DNA of 64,000 nucleotides from Ostrinia nubilalis (GCF_963855985.1 NC_087108.1:10868001-10932000); one strand, 5' to 3'; counted from the first letter of the stretch, positions 41,555 to 53,129 are shown. Notes: generated from the letters alone by a model not told the origin. A program made the numbers and translations.

Positions 41555-44500
41555 GAGTGCATTACCGCAGCAAAATTTTTATAAATGTTGTGCTTTAGAG
41601 AGTCGAGAGTATAGCAGATAATTAGTCCATCGTGAGCAGAAATTTGTCCACTAATAGCAAAATTCGTTCAAATTATAGTTTTAAAGTTATTAGGAAAAAA
41701 CAGATTTTGCTGGGGTAATGTTTGAAACATTACCCCAGCAAAATTTTTTTTTGAAAGTCGTTCTATCCCGGAACCAAATACATGGATAGATAGCTTTTGT
41801 TGCGTAGTAATTTGTCCACGAATAGCAAAATTTGTTCGTGTTCCGGTTTTCAAGTTATTCAGAATTTTGCTGGGGTAATGTTTTGTGATGTCCCAGATCT
41901 CGTAAATGGCTCAACGCAGAAGTTTGAAAAAAATACCAATGATAGACCTTGATATGTCCAAATTAGTTCAAGCATTAGTCATTGATTTGAATGATAAACA
42001 CCAGTGTAATTAAATGATTTCGAAAATCAGATAAAACGGATTTGTGAGTAAACCAGTACTCTTACAATCGAATAAAAAAGTGTAGCATGTACCCTTGGTA
42101 CACCTTTATAACCACAGTAAATATAAATGATGTGGCTTTGCGCAAAAGAGAGATTTCAAGAAATTTAATTTATTTTAACAGTCTTACTTTCGTGGCCGAA
42201 TACGCAATTCCCTTATAACAAGGGAACATGGCATACAATGGACAAATTAAAATGTTCCTTAAATAAGCTATCCTGTTAATTTCAGCTTTATATTACGGCT
42301 TATAAGAAAGTTATCGGACTGCAAAAAAATATCAGGAATTCTTCTATAAGCCGACCAAATTATAAAGGTCACAAAAAAGCGATCACTCCATACATACAGG
42401 TATACTTCGCAAATTAGTAGCTTAGCTGTCAATGTTTTGTACAGTTATGTGGAATATTGTAATTCGTGCAAATGATTTTTAAATAGGTATTAAATTTCTA
42501 ATCAGTCTCCATCGTCCTTCCAAAATGCGTTTTTTTTTTCAAAAATAATGTCTAAAGTCTGTAGCTAAAGGTCTACGCTGCAAGATGGAAGAATCTTCTA
42601 ACCAAAAAGATGGCAGATGCAGCAGATGTCAACGGATTTAAAACTGGAGTTCATGTGACTCATTGTAGACTTGAGTGTCTAGAGCGTCCCTTCCTCCACC
42701 ATGCGTAAGAATTTTTACAAAAATACTGTCTAAGGTCTGTAGCTAAAAGTCTACGCTGCAAGATGGAAGAATCTTCTAGCCAAAAAGATGGCAGATGCAG
42801 CAGATGTCAACGGATTTAAAACTGGAGTTCATGTGACTCCTTGTAGACTTGAGTGTCTAGAGCGTCCCTTCCTCCACCATGCGTAAAAATTTTCACAAAA
42901 ATACTGTCTAAGGTCTGTAGGTAAAGGTCTACGCTGCAAGATGGAAGAATCTTCTAGCCAAAAAGATGGCAGATGCAGCAGATGTCAACGGATTTAAAAC
43001 TGGAGTTCATGTGACTCCTTGTAGACTTGAGTGTCTAGAGCGTCCCTTCCTCCACCATGCGTAAGAATTTTCACAAAAATACTGTCTAAGGTCTGTAGCT
43101 AAAGGTCTACGCTGCAAGATGGAAGAATCTTCTAACCAAAAAGATGGCAGATGCAGCAGATGTCAACGGATTTAAAACTGGAGTTCATGTTACTCCTTGT
43201 AGACTTGAGTGTCTAGAGCGTCCCTTCCTCCACCATGCGTAAGAATGTTTCAAAAATACTGTCTAAGGTCTGTAGCTAAAGGTCTAAGCTGCAAGATAGA
43301 AGAATCTTCTAGCCAAAAAGATGGCAGATGCAGCAGATGTCAGCGGATTTAAAACTGGAGTTCATGTGACTCCTTGTAGACATGAGTCTCTAGAGCGTCC
43401 CTTACTCCGCCATGCGTAAGAATTTTCCAAAAATACTGTCTAAGGTCTGTAGTAAAAGTCTAAGCTGCGAGATAGAAGAATCTTTTAGTCAAAAAGATGG
43501 CAGATACAGCATATATCAACGGATTTAAGACTGGACTGGCACCACCTTGCAATGTCATCCTCTCATTGTTATCTGTAATGTAAATTATTTTTAAAATGTA
43601 TTTAAAAAATAAAATGTTCGTTTTATTATTTCAATAATCTGACCTCTCAACTCAACACAACACCTTTGTTCGCAACTGTACTGACGAAAGCTCGATATCA
43701 TACCGTTGATTTAAGATGGCAAGCCTTATGTATGGAACGGTCGCTTTTTTGTGACCTTTATAATTTGGTCGGCTTATAGAAGAATTCCTGATATTTTTTT
43801 GCAGTCCGATAACTTTCTTATAAGCCGTAATATAAAGCTGAAATTAACAGGATAGCTTATTTAAGGAACATTTTAATTTGTCCATTGTATGCCATGTTCC
43901 CTTGTTATAAGGGAATTGCGTATTCGGCCACGAAAGTAAGACTGTTAAAATAAATTAAATTTCTTGAAATCTCTCTTTTGCGCAAAGCCACATCATTTAT
44001 ATTTACTGTGGTTATAAAGGTGTACCAAGGGTACATGCTACACTTTTTTATTCGATTGTAAGAGTACTGGTTTACTCACAAATCCGTTTTATCTGATTTT
44101 CGAAATCATTTAATTACACTGGTGTTTATCATTCAAATCAATGACTAATGCTTGAACTAATTTGGACATATCAAGGTCTATCATTGGTATTTTTTTCAAA
44201 CTTCTGCGTTGAGCCATTTACGAGATCTGGGACATCACAAAACATTACCCCAGCAAAATTCTGAATAACTTGAAAACCGGAACACGAACAAATTTTGCTA
44301 TTCGTGGACAAATTACTACGCAACAAAAGCTATCTATCCATGTATTTGGTTCCGGGATAGAACGACTTTCAAAAAAAAATTTTGCTGGGGTAATGTTTCA
44401 AACATTACCCCAGCAAAATCTGTTTTTTCCTAATAACTTTAAAACTATAATTTGAACGAATTTTGCTATTAGTGGACAAATTTCTGCTCACGATGGACTA

Positions 44501-44568
44501 ATTATCTGCTATACTCTCGACTCTCTAAAGCACAACATTTATAAAAATTTTGCTGCGGTAATGCACTC
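41555..44568. mobile_element. 3.0-kb fold-back element with 9-bp duplication
   Basis: Arms of about 836 bp (41555-42390 and 43734-44568) are near-identical inverses, starting GAGTGCATTACCGCAGC. GGCCTCAAG is duplicated on both sides (41546-41554 and 44569-44577). Inside the arms, TTACCCCAGCAAAATT occurs several times. The centre is a 178-bp tandem array. Duplication length and structure recall Foldback- or MULE-like elements, but no transposase was seen. The mirrored 61-codon frames at 41668-41853 and 44270-44455 arise from the palindrome. Confidence 0.9.
42537..43530 (+). repeat. 178-bp tandem array, about 5.6 copies
   Basis: TCTAAGGTCTGTAGC recurs at 42551 (variant), 42729, 42907, 43085, 43262 and 43439, giving a period of 177-178 bp. 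Units are very similar except the last, which is degraded. No frame runs through a whole unit. Confidence 0.95.
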
Positions 44569-44577
44569 GGCCTCAAG

Positions 44578-45857
44578 TGTCAGATAAATAACTTGGAATT
44601 TTGTTGGGGGACCATTGAAACTGGACTTAGTTATTTACAGAACACAAATATCTACTATGAGAAGATTCACCTAATTCAATTAAGCTTCAGGTGTCTTTGC
44701 TTAGTAACAAAATCAGCACAAAACTCGTCCAACGGATTTTTAATTTTGATTTCAGTAAATCAAAAATGAATGTAAACGATTTTCACAAACATTAGAAAAA
44801 TAGGTGGGACATGTTTGTTTTCTTTGTATTTCAAATACAATGTAGTAGAACAAATAGATCTATTGATAATACCAACTTCATGTTATTTCACGTACTAGCC
44901 GACTGCTAACCTAACACTGTCGTACAAACCGCTAGTGGTGACCGAGAGCGCATCGAATCGCTACGTGATTTCTGTTGCCCTGGTACTTTCATTTCAAAAT
45001 CAGTTCAAAATATGGTTCAAATTTAACTATAATGTTAACAGACTTAAGTTAAATATGTTATTAGTGTGTGTGTTTTACAAAAATGGACATTGAATTTTAA
45101 CTGAACACATGGGTATGTATTTTTTGCATGTTTATTTACAATAGTGACAGTTTCTTGCACTGTTTCTTTTTAGCACTGGATCGTTCGTTCGTTAAATATT
45201 GAAAGGGTCAATATTAAAAATATCTGTTAGGACGTATGATATATGTTTTAAGATAAGTAAAGATTGGAAAATAATGTGGACCAATAGGTACTTTATAATT
45301 AAACTCATTCATCAAGATGCACACTTACAAATACAACTTATGAGTACCTCTGGTTCCTCAAATTATTTACTTAGGCACTTTCCAGAATGTATTTTAGATA
45401 TCCATAATAAGCAGTGAGAGTCAGTAAGTAACTAGACTTTTAAATTAACTTTTAAACTTTAAAGTTACAACATTAAGTTATAAATTAACCGGATTAACCC
45501 TATCACTACCACTGTTTCAGCACAATTCAAAGCTGCTATGAAAAAGCTTCGGAAAAAGCTCATTCATCAAACTAACCCCATAATTTAGCTTTATCGGGAC
45601 CTAATGCGATATTAAGATAGTGCAAACATATTAACCTATGATAGTATGATGGCCATATCGCACTAAATATGTTTACATCGCCTATTTTCATACGGGGACC
45701 CCCAATATTGCTGATGGCCCCCCTGCCAAATGTTATCAACTACTTAACGTACACCTGTTTGCATTTGCTATGACGTTCGAAGACAATTGAGCTAATATAC
45801 GGTATGCCCACTCGGTGGTGTGGGTTCCATTAATGTATATTTATAAATCTGTCCTTG
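44578..45857. other. Gene-free stretch
   Basis: AT-rich with no recognisable gene. The frame at 45199-45417 starts with TTG and has no family features. Confidence 0.4.
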
Positions 45858-46150
45858 GTGATTTATTTTTATGCACGTGAAATACTTTTGGAGAGCACGC
45901 GGTCGATCGCCAACCCGCTGGATAGACGCCATCACGAAGGCCACTAAGTCCACCATGGTCCAGTGTACTCGCGACGCCTCTAACCGTCAGAAATGGAAGC
46001 ACATCGCCAGGAGAGCTACCCTCGGAGATGACATCACCCCACCATGTACCTCGTCAGCGCAACCACGACCACTCTGACAAGAGTGCCCGACCTTAGTCGG
46101 GCACTCTTGTCAGAGTGTATTAAACGTAGAGTATTAAGAAGAAGAAGAAA
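45858..46150 (+). mobile_element. LINE 3' end with terminal hairpin and AAG tail
   Basis: Encodes the C-terminal tail of a non-LTR ORF2 (GRSPTRWIDAITKATKS, WKHIARRATLGDD) to the stop, followed at once by a perfect 22-bp hairpin (46070-46117) and (AAG)4. The hairpin and short tail look like 3'-end recognition signals. Confidence 0.8.
46070..46117 (+). other. Perfect 22-bp stem with 4-base loop
   Basis: CACTCTGACAAGAGTGCCCG-AC, loop CTTA, then the exact complement. It covers the last codons and 3' UTR of the LINE. Confidence 0.95.
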
Positions 46151-46179
46151 ATACTCAACGTTTTTCTGTCGTCTGGTTG

Positions 46180-46340
46180 ATTTTCTATGTGGGTAGGCCT
46201 CCCACTAAGTGTACTGACGGTGAAGGTCGCAGGAAATACCTGGATGCGGGCAGCGCAGGACCGAACTTTGAGGAAATCCTTGGGGGTGGCCTTTGTCCAG
46301 CAGTGGACGTCATTCGGCTGAAACGAACGAACGAATAAAA
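46180..46340 (+). mobile_element. RTE-clade LINE 3' end, ACGA tail
   Basis: GGGTAGGCCTCCCACTAAG to GCAGTGGACGTCATTCGG, then GAAACGAACGAACGAATAAA. Confidence 0.8.
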
Positions 46341-46495
46341 AGGTGATGAAAGTTTGGCAAATATATCTCCAAGATAAGCGCACACGGCCGGCATGGCCAT
46401 ACCATATTTTATGACGACATTCCATAAAATTTCGAAACGGACTTGCCGCTCATGGTAACTTTACACCATTGCCTATTCATATCCACTAGAAAAAA

Positions 46496-46702
46496 ATGCG
46501 TTGCCTGTCTTTCACAAGCTTCATTATTATTATTATTCTGTTTAATGGCTCCAATGGTGCGTATTTGAAGCACACTGGTTACGCCAATGTCGAGTGTTTA
46601 ACGAGACACGGTGGACAGTGGAATTTGAAGATTGACCACCTAAAACAAGCTTTATTAAAAGCACCGGATGTTGTTTTTAAAGACCTAATTCACGTATTCT
46701 GA
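46496..46702 (+). CDS. Possible first exon of a secreted protein
   Basis: A 68-codon frame starting with a convincing signal-peptide-like sequence, MRCLSFTSFIIIIILFNGSN, then a polar tail without recognisable family. The sequence after codon 18 reads AATG|GTGCGT, a donor-like site, so only the signal peptide may be an exon (46496 to about 46549) with the rest intronic. No downstream exon was located. It lies between LINE debris and MITEs, so chance is possible. Confidence 0.3.
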   Translation: MRCLSFTSFIIIIILFNGSNGAYLKHTGYANVECLTRHGGQWNLKIDHLKQALLKAPDVVFKDLIHVF

Positions 46703-46860
46703 CACAGTCAAAATCTCGTTGACGTTTAGAAGTCGTCCTATTGAAAAACAGTTCTAAATCCGTATTCACAAGGGTCATTTAGATAGAACGATTACTCGAT
46801 AGGATCGCAGCTCAGCGATTTGTTGTCGTTGAAGTTTTGTTACGTGAATAAGGCTACAGG

Positions 46861-46986
46861 TCGAGATAACTGCGCACTTGGTGGCCTTGACGTCACATCG
46901 CTGTAGTGCGAACGGGGTGAACGCGAGGAGATGTGCGGGAGTGCGAGAGAGAGTCGCATTCCAGCGAGGTGCGCAGTTAACTTGAC
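46861..46986. mobile_element. Short GC-rich MITE
   Basis: AGATAACTGCGCACTTGG and AGGTGCGCAGTTAACTTG form the inverted ends of a segment of about 125 bp. Confidence 0.6.
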
Positions 46987-47218
46987 AATGTTGTAGTTTT
47001 TGTGTACATGCTTATTGAGGAATGAGCCTGCTTAAACTACCATACACTGTGGTTATAGTTACTAATGTTTATGACTTCGTGCTATTATTACTACCGCAAA
47101 TGCCTTGATATCTATGTTATTGCTCTAAGTAATGCAATAACAAATCGTTCAAAATGACTATATTAGTAAGTTGTTTGTGGAATAGCAAATGTATGACCTA
47201 CCGAGCTTTATCTAAAAC

Positions 47219-47410
47219 TAGCGGCCGCCCGCGACTTCGTACGCGTGGATCCCGTTTTACCCCCTTAGGGGTGGAGTTTCGTAAAATCCTTTCTTAGTCA
47301 TAACATCTACCTGCATGCCAAATTTCAGCCCGATCCGTCCAGTGGTTTTGGCTGTGCGTTGATAGATCACTATGTCAGTCACCTTTGAGTTATATACGAG
47401 TATATTTAGA
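47219..47410 (-). mobile_element. CTAG-ending Helitron derivative
   Basis: CTAGCGGCCGCCCGCGACTT to ATCACTATGTCAGTCACC. This copy shows the empty site for the insertion at 18233. Confidence 0.82.
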
Positions 47411-47739
47411 CAAGTGAACTGGCACCTTAGAAGGCAGTGGATGAATGAAAAACATCGGAAGATTACTCTTTGGTACTAATATCCGGAAGAACTCGTTTAT
47501 TTTTCAAATAAGCTTTTATAAAGTGCTTTTAAAAGTCCCTGTAGTACTTTAACCCTACCACTGCTACGGGATAATAAATGGGACAGTGTTGAGAAGAAGC
47601 AGCGCAAGAAACTCAGTCAGATTGCAACTACCAGAAAGTTAAAGTATTAAGAAGGACTAGGTACCTACGTTAATACAACGTCTAGAAGACAATATAATTA
47701 TTTGAGACAAAGTGTTCTTTAGATACCATTTAAGGTCAT
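47411..47739. other. Gene-free stretch
   Basis: No recognisable gene or repeat. Confidence 0.4.
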
Positions 47740-47904
47740 AGCACACTTATCAACCCAGAAAGGGTATTGTCTTTCGCCGCGAGGCGAAGCTTTACGTTAC
47801 AGTGCGGATAAGTGTGTGCGTCACAGTACGGAGTTTCATACAAATAATACTGACCGCCTCGAGGAGATACGGTAACGATTCGTTTCCGGGTTGATAAGTG
47901 TGCT
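47740..47904. mobile_element. 165-bp MITE
   Basis: Ends AGCACACTTATCAACCC and GGGTTGATAAGTGTGCT are perfect inverses. The interior has the small inverse CCGCGAGGCG/CGCCTCGAGG. Confidence 0.82.
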
Positions 47905-48777
47905 TCGTCCTTTAGTTGGAGATATGCCAGTCTATTATCTAGTAAATGCTAGGAGAGCTTCCAGTAACTTTTCAGTACTTAGTACATTTTTATCGAATCG
48001 GAAAGCGTCAATATTGATTCGAACACTAGCTTGTTTTCCTTGAAACTTTCAATCATCACCAATAACTACTATTTATTTAGCACTCGCCTGGTACGTAAAC
48101 AGGGCAATTTACTTATAAGCTGTATGGTCTATAAAGCAATGGAAATCATGATTTATTATACAAAGTAATGAGAACTGAGTCAACTAGACCGACAATATTG
48201 TTTACTTTCTACAGTTCTGATTGATGGATCAGCAATCTGAATGAATAGTCATAGTTTATGTAAAATTGGCCTAAAATAAATAATTATTGGAACATTTTAT
48301 GAAGATAGCAAACTATAACATTCAAAAATATTCATTCCCGTTTGAATCAAGCAAATTGACTAGTGGAAAAGATATGACGTGCGTCTGACAGCACTCAGAC
48401 GTGGTGTATATTTGAACAATGTCAGACTCCCATGACGCATGACGCGTACCTTTTTAGGGCTATTTCCCTTGGAGACATCCCGCTTTTTGCAGGAGCCCAT
48501 TTATTACACTTATTTTTATAGTAACATTCATATGAAAATCTAATGAGAACATTTTTTTTGCAGTGTTCTTGATACCACAAAATATAACAGAAGACAAACT
48601 CCATACTAAACGCGCTCGAGGCACGCACACATAGACACCGCTCTAGCAAGACTGTCTTGGACGAATGCGAGCGCGACGTGGCGCGACAGACGTTCGCCAC
48701 ACGTTCGCTGTGGTTCGCTTGAGTCACGCGCCGGTCAACCGCCTGTGATATTATTTTGTTTTGCGAAATTGACGAAA
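47905..48777. other. Region upstream of THAP exon
   Basis: AT-rich, then a CpG-rich stretch of about 150 bp (48610-48760) immediately before the THAP exon that could be a promoter. The antisense frame at 48422-48856 is a shadow. Confidence 0.4.
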
Positions 48778-48884
48778 ATGAGTGAACAGAAAAAGTCGTA
48801 TTATAATTGTTCGGTATTTGGTTGCTTAAACTCATAATTAAATACCGAATTTTCATTTTTTAAATTACCAGTTGATTCGGGGAG
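48778..48884 (+). pseudogene. THAP-domain first exon with in-frame stop
   Basis: ATG at 48778 opens MSEQKKSYYNCSVFGCLNS, then TAA at 48835-48837, then in the same frame LNTEFSFFKLPVDSG, up to a strong donor (AG|GTAAGTAA, GT at 48885). The C-x-V-x-x-C-x-N start, followed by F..(F/L)P.D, is the opening of a THAP zinc finger, a C2CH DNA-binding domain found in regulators and in P-element transposases. Exactly one stop interrupts the motif. The rest of the finger (Trp, Cys, His) would be in exon 2, which I could not find. It may be a pseudogene, a sequencing error, or the remains of a P-like element. Confidence 0.6.
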
Positions 48885-48984
48885 GTAAGTAAGTTATTTA
48901 TTTGAATTTCAATTGAAATTGAAAGCCAACTCAATTATTAGGAATATCTAATTGTTTTAGAGAGGTTTTAGGAATTATTGGATA

Positions 48985-49187
48985 ACTAGCTTTTGCCCGC
49001 GGCTTCACCCGCGTGAAATTTAGTTTGTCACAGATCGTCATAAATTATAGCCTATATGTTATTCAGGGTTATAAACAATAATACTGTAAAGTTACATCAA
49101 AATCCGTTCAGTAGTTTTTGCGTGAAAGAGCAACAAATATCCAGACATCCAAACTTTCGCATTTATATTATTAGTTGGATAGTTGGA
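48985..49187 (-). mobile_element. Lep1-like non-autonomous Helitron
   Basis: Complement of CTAGCTTTTGCCCGCGGCTT at the left and a TAATATAA-type start at the right. A full-length relative of 16934 and 55732. Confidence 0.82.
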
Positions 49188-49496
49188 TAATAGTGTCAAC
49201 CACTCAACTAAATACTACTTCCTTCTCGTGTATTTGTTTGCAAACTATTACTATAATAACGTACTAAATATAAATAAGTATACGTGGATATCTGTTATTG
49301 TCTTTCTTGCATAGTATTAAGAGTAACATTTTTCTATCATAACGAAATAAACGCAACACATGACAAGACAACCCTAGCGCGACGGCCGAGCGTGCGAGCG
49401 AGAGAGGTATGCAAAGCGAGGTACATACATGAGTTTACCTTCTGTTATATTTTGTGTTGATACGTTACAATTTGCAATTGGAATTTCAAACACACG

Positions 49497-49762
49497 TGTG
49501 TAGGACACAACAAGACAGACACACACACCCCTACTCTTCCCGCGGGTGTCGTAAGAGGCGACTTAGGTACTACACATCAAACAGAACGGAATGCAGCGCT
49601 CTCTGAAAAAATATCAGTCTCTTAAACTGCGATCTCCAACCCGCCTGGCAAGCGTGGGGATTATAGCAAAACCCTCTACTATAGTGGAGGAGGCTCAAAG
49701 TCCAGGTGGACTGTAAAGGGCTGTTGATGATGATGATGATGATGATGACTTGTGTGTTTACA
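49497..49762 (+). mobile_element. SINE or LINE-tail repeat with GAT tail
   Basis: CCCGCGGGTGTCGTAAGAGG and CCAACCCGCCTGGCAAGCG blocks, then seven GAT units. Same family as 21290. Confidence 0.75.
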
Positions 49763-50387
49763 CGACAGTCCAGCTTTTGCGGGTTGCTGCATTACCTACT
49801 GGATCGCAGAAAACTGGCTTGGCGTGGGAAAAGGCCTGCCTTATTTCAATAACGATTCACATACAATGGTGGAAGAAGTAACAACCGTCCCAACCACATA
49901 CAGCTAGTGGAAGAAGTGCCACCCCAGTAACTTTAAGATTTGAGCATTAATAAGCATGTAGTTTCATGAAAAACCGTTCAGTGTTTCTACGTGAAAAAAA
50001 AATTATATTCACATGAACGAGATTCAGGTAGGTGTTTAAAACATCGCGTCCTCTTTAAATTTTAAAAAATTGAAGTTAGTTTTCTCATAGGATTCGAAAC
50101 CGCGAATGTTATGTAACTCGCACGTGGATCTAGAGGTGGGCGCCACGCCGGCGCGCCGCCGCCGCCGCGAATTTTTTCACGCCGCCGCCGCCGACGACCA
50201 GCTGTCGGCGCGCCGATACTGATACTGTACAAACTATTTTAAATTTATTCCTCTCCTATACTGTACTAATTTGTGTTTCAAACGCAGAAGAACTATTTTT
50301 TTATTGAGTTGAGCGGCTATTCTAGTTCAATAAAGTCCTAGTATCACTGCGACCGATACCGATCTATTGTGATCGCCGCTATTTTCC

Positions 50388-51225
50388 TTACAGTTCGCCT
50401 CCGAGTCCTGCATCCATTAGGAATTGCAGTATCTTTTGGGGGGCGATATGTTTTACATCTTGTGAGCGTAGGATGTGTTTGCCCAGGTGTAAGCTCCGCT
50501 TGCGCATCAAAGGTCCGCAGTCCGTGAGAATGTGTAGTGGCGTTTCATCTGCCTCCTGGCACATCCTGCACGTTCTTGATTCGGACAGTCCCATGGTGGA
50601 CAAGTGCTTGTTTAAGCTGCTGTGTCTAGTGAAGGCTCGAACTAAGATGCGCATTTGATCCTACTCAGTCCTATAATCTGCTTAGAGCATTTTCGGTCAT
50701 AGGCTTTTAGAAGAGCTTTGGAATGAGTTAATCCTAGCGTGTCTGACCATGCCTTAAAGGATTTGTTTAAATAGATGTTCTTCAGGGTCATTCGAGCGAG
50801 ACTTTTGGGAATGCCACAAAAGGGTTCTGGACCATATTGTGTTCCCTCCGCTCCCGCTCTGGCCAGTTCGTCGGCATTTTCACTGTCCACGATTCCCGCG
50901 TGACCTGCAACCCATCTCAGCGTTGCTCTGTTACGTTTTCCTAGGGTATTCAGTCGACTCATGCAGTTTTCTACCAACTTTGAGGTGATTAAGTTGGAGT
51001 TTAAGGCCATCAGCGCGGCCTGACTGTCTGAGTTAATGTAAATTATGTGATTGGCACAATTTTTTCGCAGATTAGCTTCCTCACATTCAATAATGGCGTA
51101 GACTTCTGAAAGATAGAGGCAAATTTACCTAGGCTTTGAGATAGCCTAAGCTTCGGCTGCTCTCCATACACGCCAAAGCCTACGTTAGGGCCCATTTTTG
51201 ACCCATCAGTAAACCATATAACAGA
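50388..51225 (-). pseudogene. LINE ORF2 fragment: RNase H and C-terminal zinc knuckle
   Basis: In minus-strand order: FTDGSKMGPNVGFGVYG (first RNase H Asp), a frameshift, SEVYAIIECEEANL (Glu), INSDSQAALMAL (Asp), HAGIVDSENADELA, then another frameshift near 50645 and the knuckle CRMCQEADETPLHILTDCG. This is an I/R1/Jockey-type ORF2 with an RNase H domain. The tail is the same family as the fragment at 17393-17877. At least two frameshifts make it non-functional. Confidence 0.82.
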
Positions 51226-51460
51226 AGAACTAACTATAATATTTATTCTTTAATGCCATATAAATTGGTACACAAGGCGAACTTAATGCCGATGATATAC
51301 TAATAATTGATTGAATAACTTAATACTAACTACAACAGTTAATCAAGTACATTATTCAAGTTACTGCTTCGTCTAGTAAATAATTGATCGCGAGAGGCGC
51401 CGGTCCCTCTTGCTGTCAAGAAAAAATTCCCCGCCTTCATCTGGCAGATAACCCACACTA

Positions 51461-51570
51461 TTGGACTATACTTTAAGCGAATCACTCACACAGAGATTGG
51501 CAAATATGTCTCGGAATGCAAATGGGAACCACAACCTCTGGAAGGCAACAAAGTACCTCCCTCAAAGTGT
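51461..51570 (+). pseudogene. LINE ORF2 linker fragment
   Basis: The frame LANMSRNANGNHNLWKATKY resembles the endonuclease-RT linker of Jockey-type LINEs (LWKATKxL). It is very short and without a domain. Confidence 0.45.
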
Positions 51571-51749
51571 TCTCCGCTTATTAGGTCCGGTTATACATGA
51601 GTGCGAACTGACAAGAAAAATCTCAGACCTTGGCTACATTACAAGCCGGTTTATTTAAACCCATTGACACAGATAATCCAAAAAATCCACAATTCAACAA
51701 AAAAAAAATCAAGCATTGGACTTGATCCGAGACTTGCAGCTATGCCTGC

Positions 51750-51900
51750 CTTTGATTCCTACTGATGATGATGATTCATCCGACCGATTTCGGTCATGGT
51801 GACCACTTCGACTTAGCTGTCTTAGCGGCGCTGGTGCGCCCGAAGATGGCTTACATAGCCGATCTTCGCGGCAAACTCCTCGCACATTGAGAGTAATTAC
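51750..51900. repeat. LINE/SINE-tail repeat with ATG tail
   Basis: TGATGATGATGATTC and ATCCGACCGATTTCGGTCAT followed by GGCGCTGGTGCGCCCGAAG. An inverse relative lies at 36865. Confidence 0.65.
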
Positions 51901-52204
51901 CCGCCGCCAACATAATTATAGATTTATAGTGAATGGCGGCAGATGGACGGGATTTACATCATCGCGTTTTGCGTCGAGTTCAGTTGTGCGCTGCTTGTTG
52001 AATTCGCGGACTCGTCTCTACACAACACAATCTCCCGCCATTCTAGGTGCTGTGCTGCCAAACCTTCCCATTGTGATTTGAGAGGGCTCATTTTGCATCT
52101 TTTCGTATGCTGCTTCTGGATATCTTTGTACTTGACTATCTGAGGAGTTGACCGCCATGTTTCCGCTTACCCTCCTCAAGTTCAAAGTAGAAGATTGATT
52201 CCTA

Positions 52205-52460
52205 CTACGCTAATTGAGGACGAAAGACGCAGGAGGACACATAACCCACAGAATCGCTAAAATTAAGTGGCAGTGGGCGGGGCACATATCTCTTAGAGCT
52301 GATAGCCGCTGGGGCAGTAAAGTTTTTGAGTGGCGACCACGAGCCGGAAGACGTAGCGTGGGCAGGCCTCCCACTAGGTGGACCGACGATTTGGGAAAGG
52401 TCGCAGGAAGTGCCTGGATGCGAGCGGCGCAGGACGTCTTTCGGCTGAAACGAAGGAACT
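52205..52460 (+). mobile_element. RTE-clade LINE 3' end
   Basis: Encodes KWQWAGHISLRADSRWGSK, WRPRAGRRSVGRPPTRWTDD and MRAAQD, the hallmark RTE C-terminus. It ends prematurely after the Gln-Asp. Confidence 0.85.
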
Positions 52461-52461
52461 A

Positions 52462-52735
52462 ACGCTAAGAGAGATGGCTAAAGAAATAGCCAAAATGGAC
52501 CCTCGTAAAGCACTTGCATTTGATCTGATCACCATGAAGTCCATGGTCTTGACAATGATCATACTGAGTGAGAAGAACCTCGCAAGTCACTTAACTTTGG
52601 AATGATCCATAAGGCTGGCAAGTCGCCTAACGAATTCTCTTATCGCTCAATTAATCTGACATTTGTATTGTTAAAATTATGGATAAGGATCATTCTTGCT
52701 CGTTTATTCCCTTGCCTAAGTATGACCTATGTAAT
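52462..52735 (+). pseudogene. Jockey-clade RT fragment
   Basis: LREMAKEIAKMDPRKALAFD (the RT motif-0/1 region, usually ...NPKKAPGFD), then with a stop and shift KAGKSPNEFSYRSINL (usually KPGK.P...SYRPISLL) and ILARLFP. It directly follows the RTE tail, so two different LINE pieces are joined end to end. Confidence 0.65.
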
Positions 52736-53129
52736 ATAGTATACCCGACCATAAGTAAACCACTGCTTTAGTGGCTCAAACCCCAACCAACTGCAAATCG
52801 CCTGATTAGTCTTGACGACAGATACTAAAAAAGCAGATTTAAAAAAAAAACCTAATGAAAAAAGGTCAAAAAAGGTCACGCCGCCGACGCCGCCGCCGCC
52901 GAGGTCAAAAAGTCGGCGCGCCGCCGCCGGCCAATTTTATATCGGCGCCCACCTCTACGTGGATCACTGTAGCGGCCACAATTATGTGGGTAACACGAAA
53001 TAAAAGCACAGTTTTTATCAGTCCGTGTATTTAATAACGTGTTTAAACTGACACAATCGTGTCCTATTAGTGACTTGTGTGTCACACACGCCATGTTGTC
53101 GAACGTAATAATTTGTAGCTACACAAATA

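Larger units (their letters stand above)
50131..52957. mobile_element. hAT-like element with GC-rich ends, filled with LINE debris
   Basis: Ends TAGAGGTGGGCGCC and GGCGCCCACCTCTA, flanked by the 8-bp duplication CGTGGATC (50123-50130 and 52958-52965), as in hAT insertions. CGCCGCCGCCG-rich subterminal blocks follow inside. No hAT transposase is visible. The interior is taken up by LINE pieces and gene-free sequence, so the original element was probably much shorter. Confidence 0.82.

Noticed and set aside
42537..43530. CRISPR-like array
   Set aside because: Units are continuous 178-bp repeats without unique spacers, in an animal genome.
41668..44455. Two identical 61-residue frames on opposite strands
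   Set aside because: They are the same sequence in the two arms of the fold-back element and have no protein-like composition.
45199..45417. 72-residue frame
   Set aside because: TTG start, no recognised motif, no neighbouring exon.
48422..48856. Antisense 144-residue frame over the THAP exon
   Set aside because: Composition is random-like and it overlaps a better-supported exon on the other strand.
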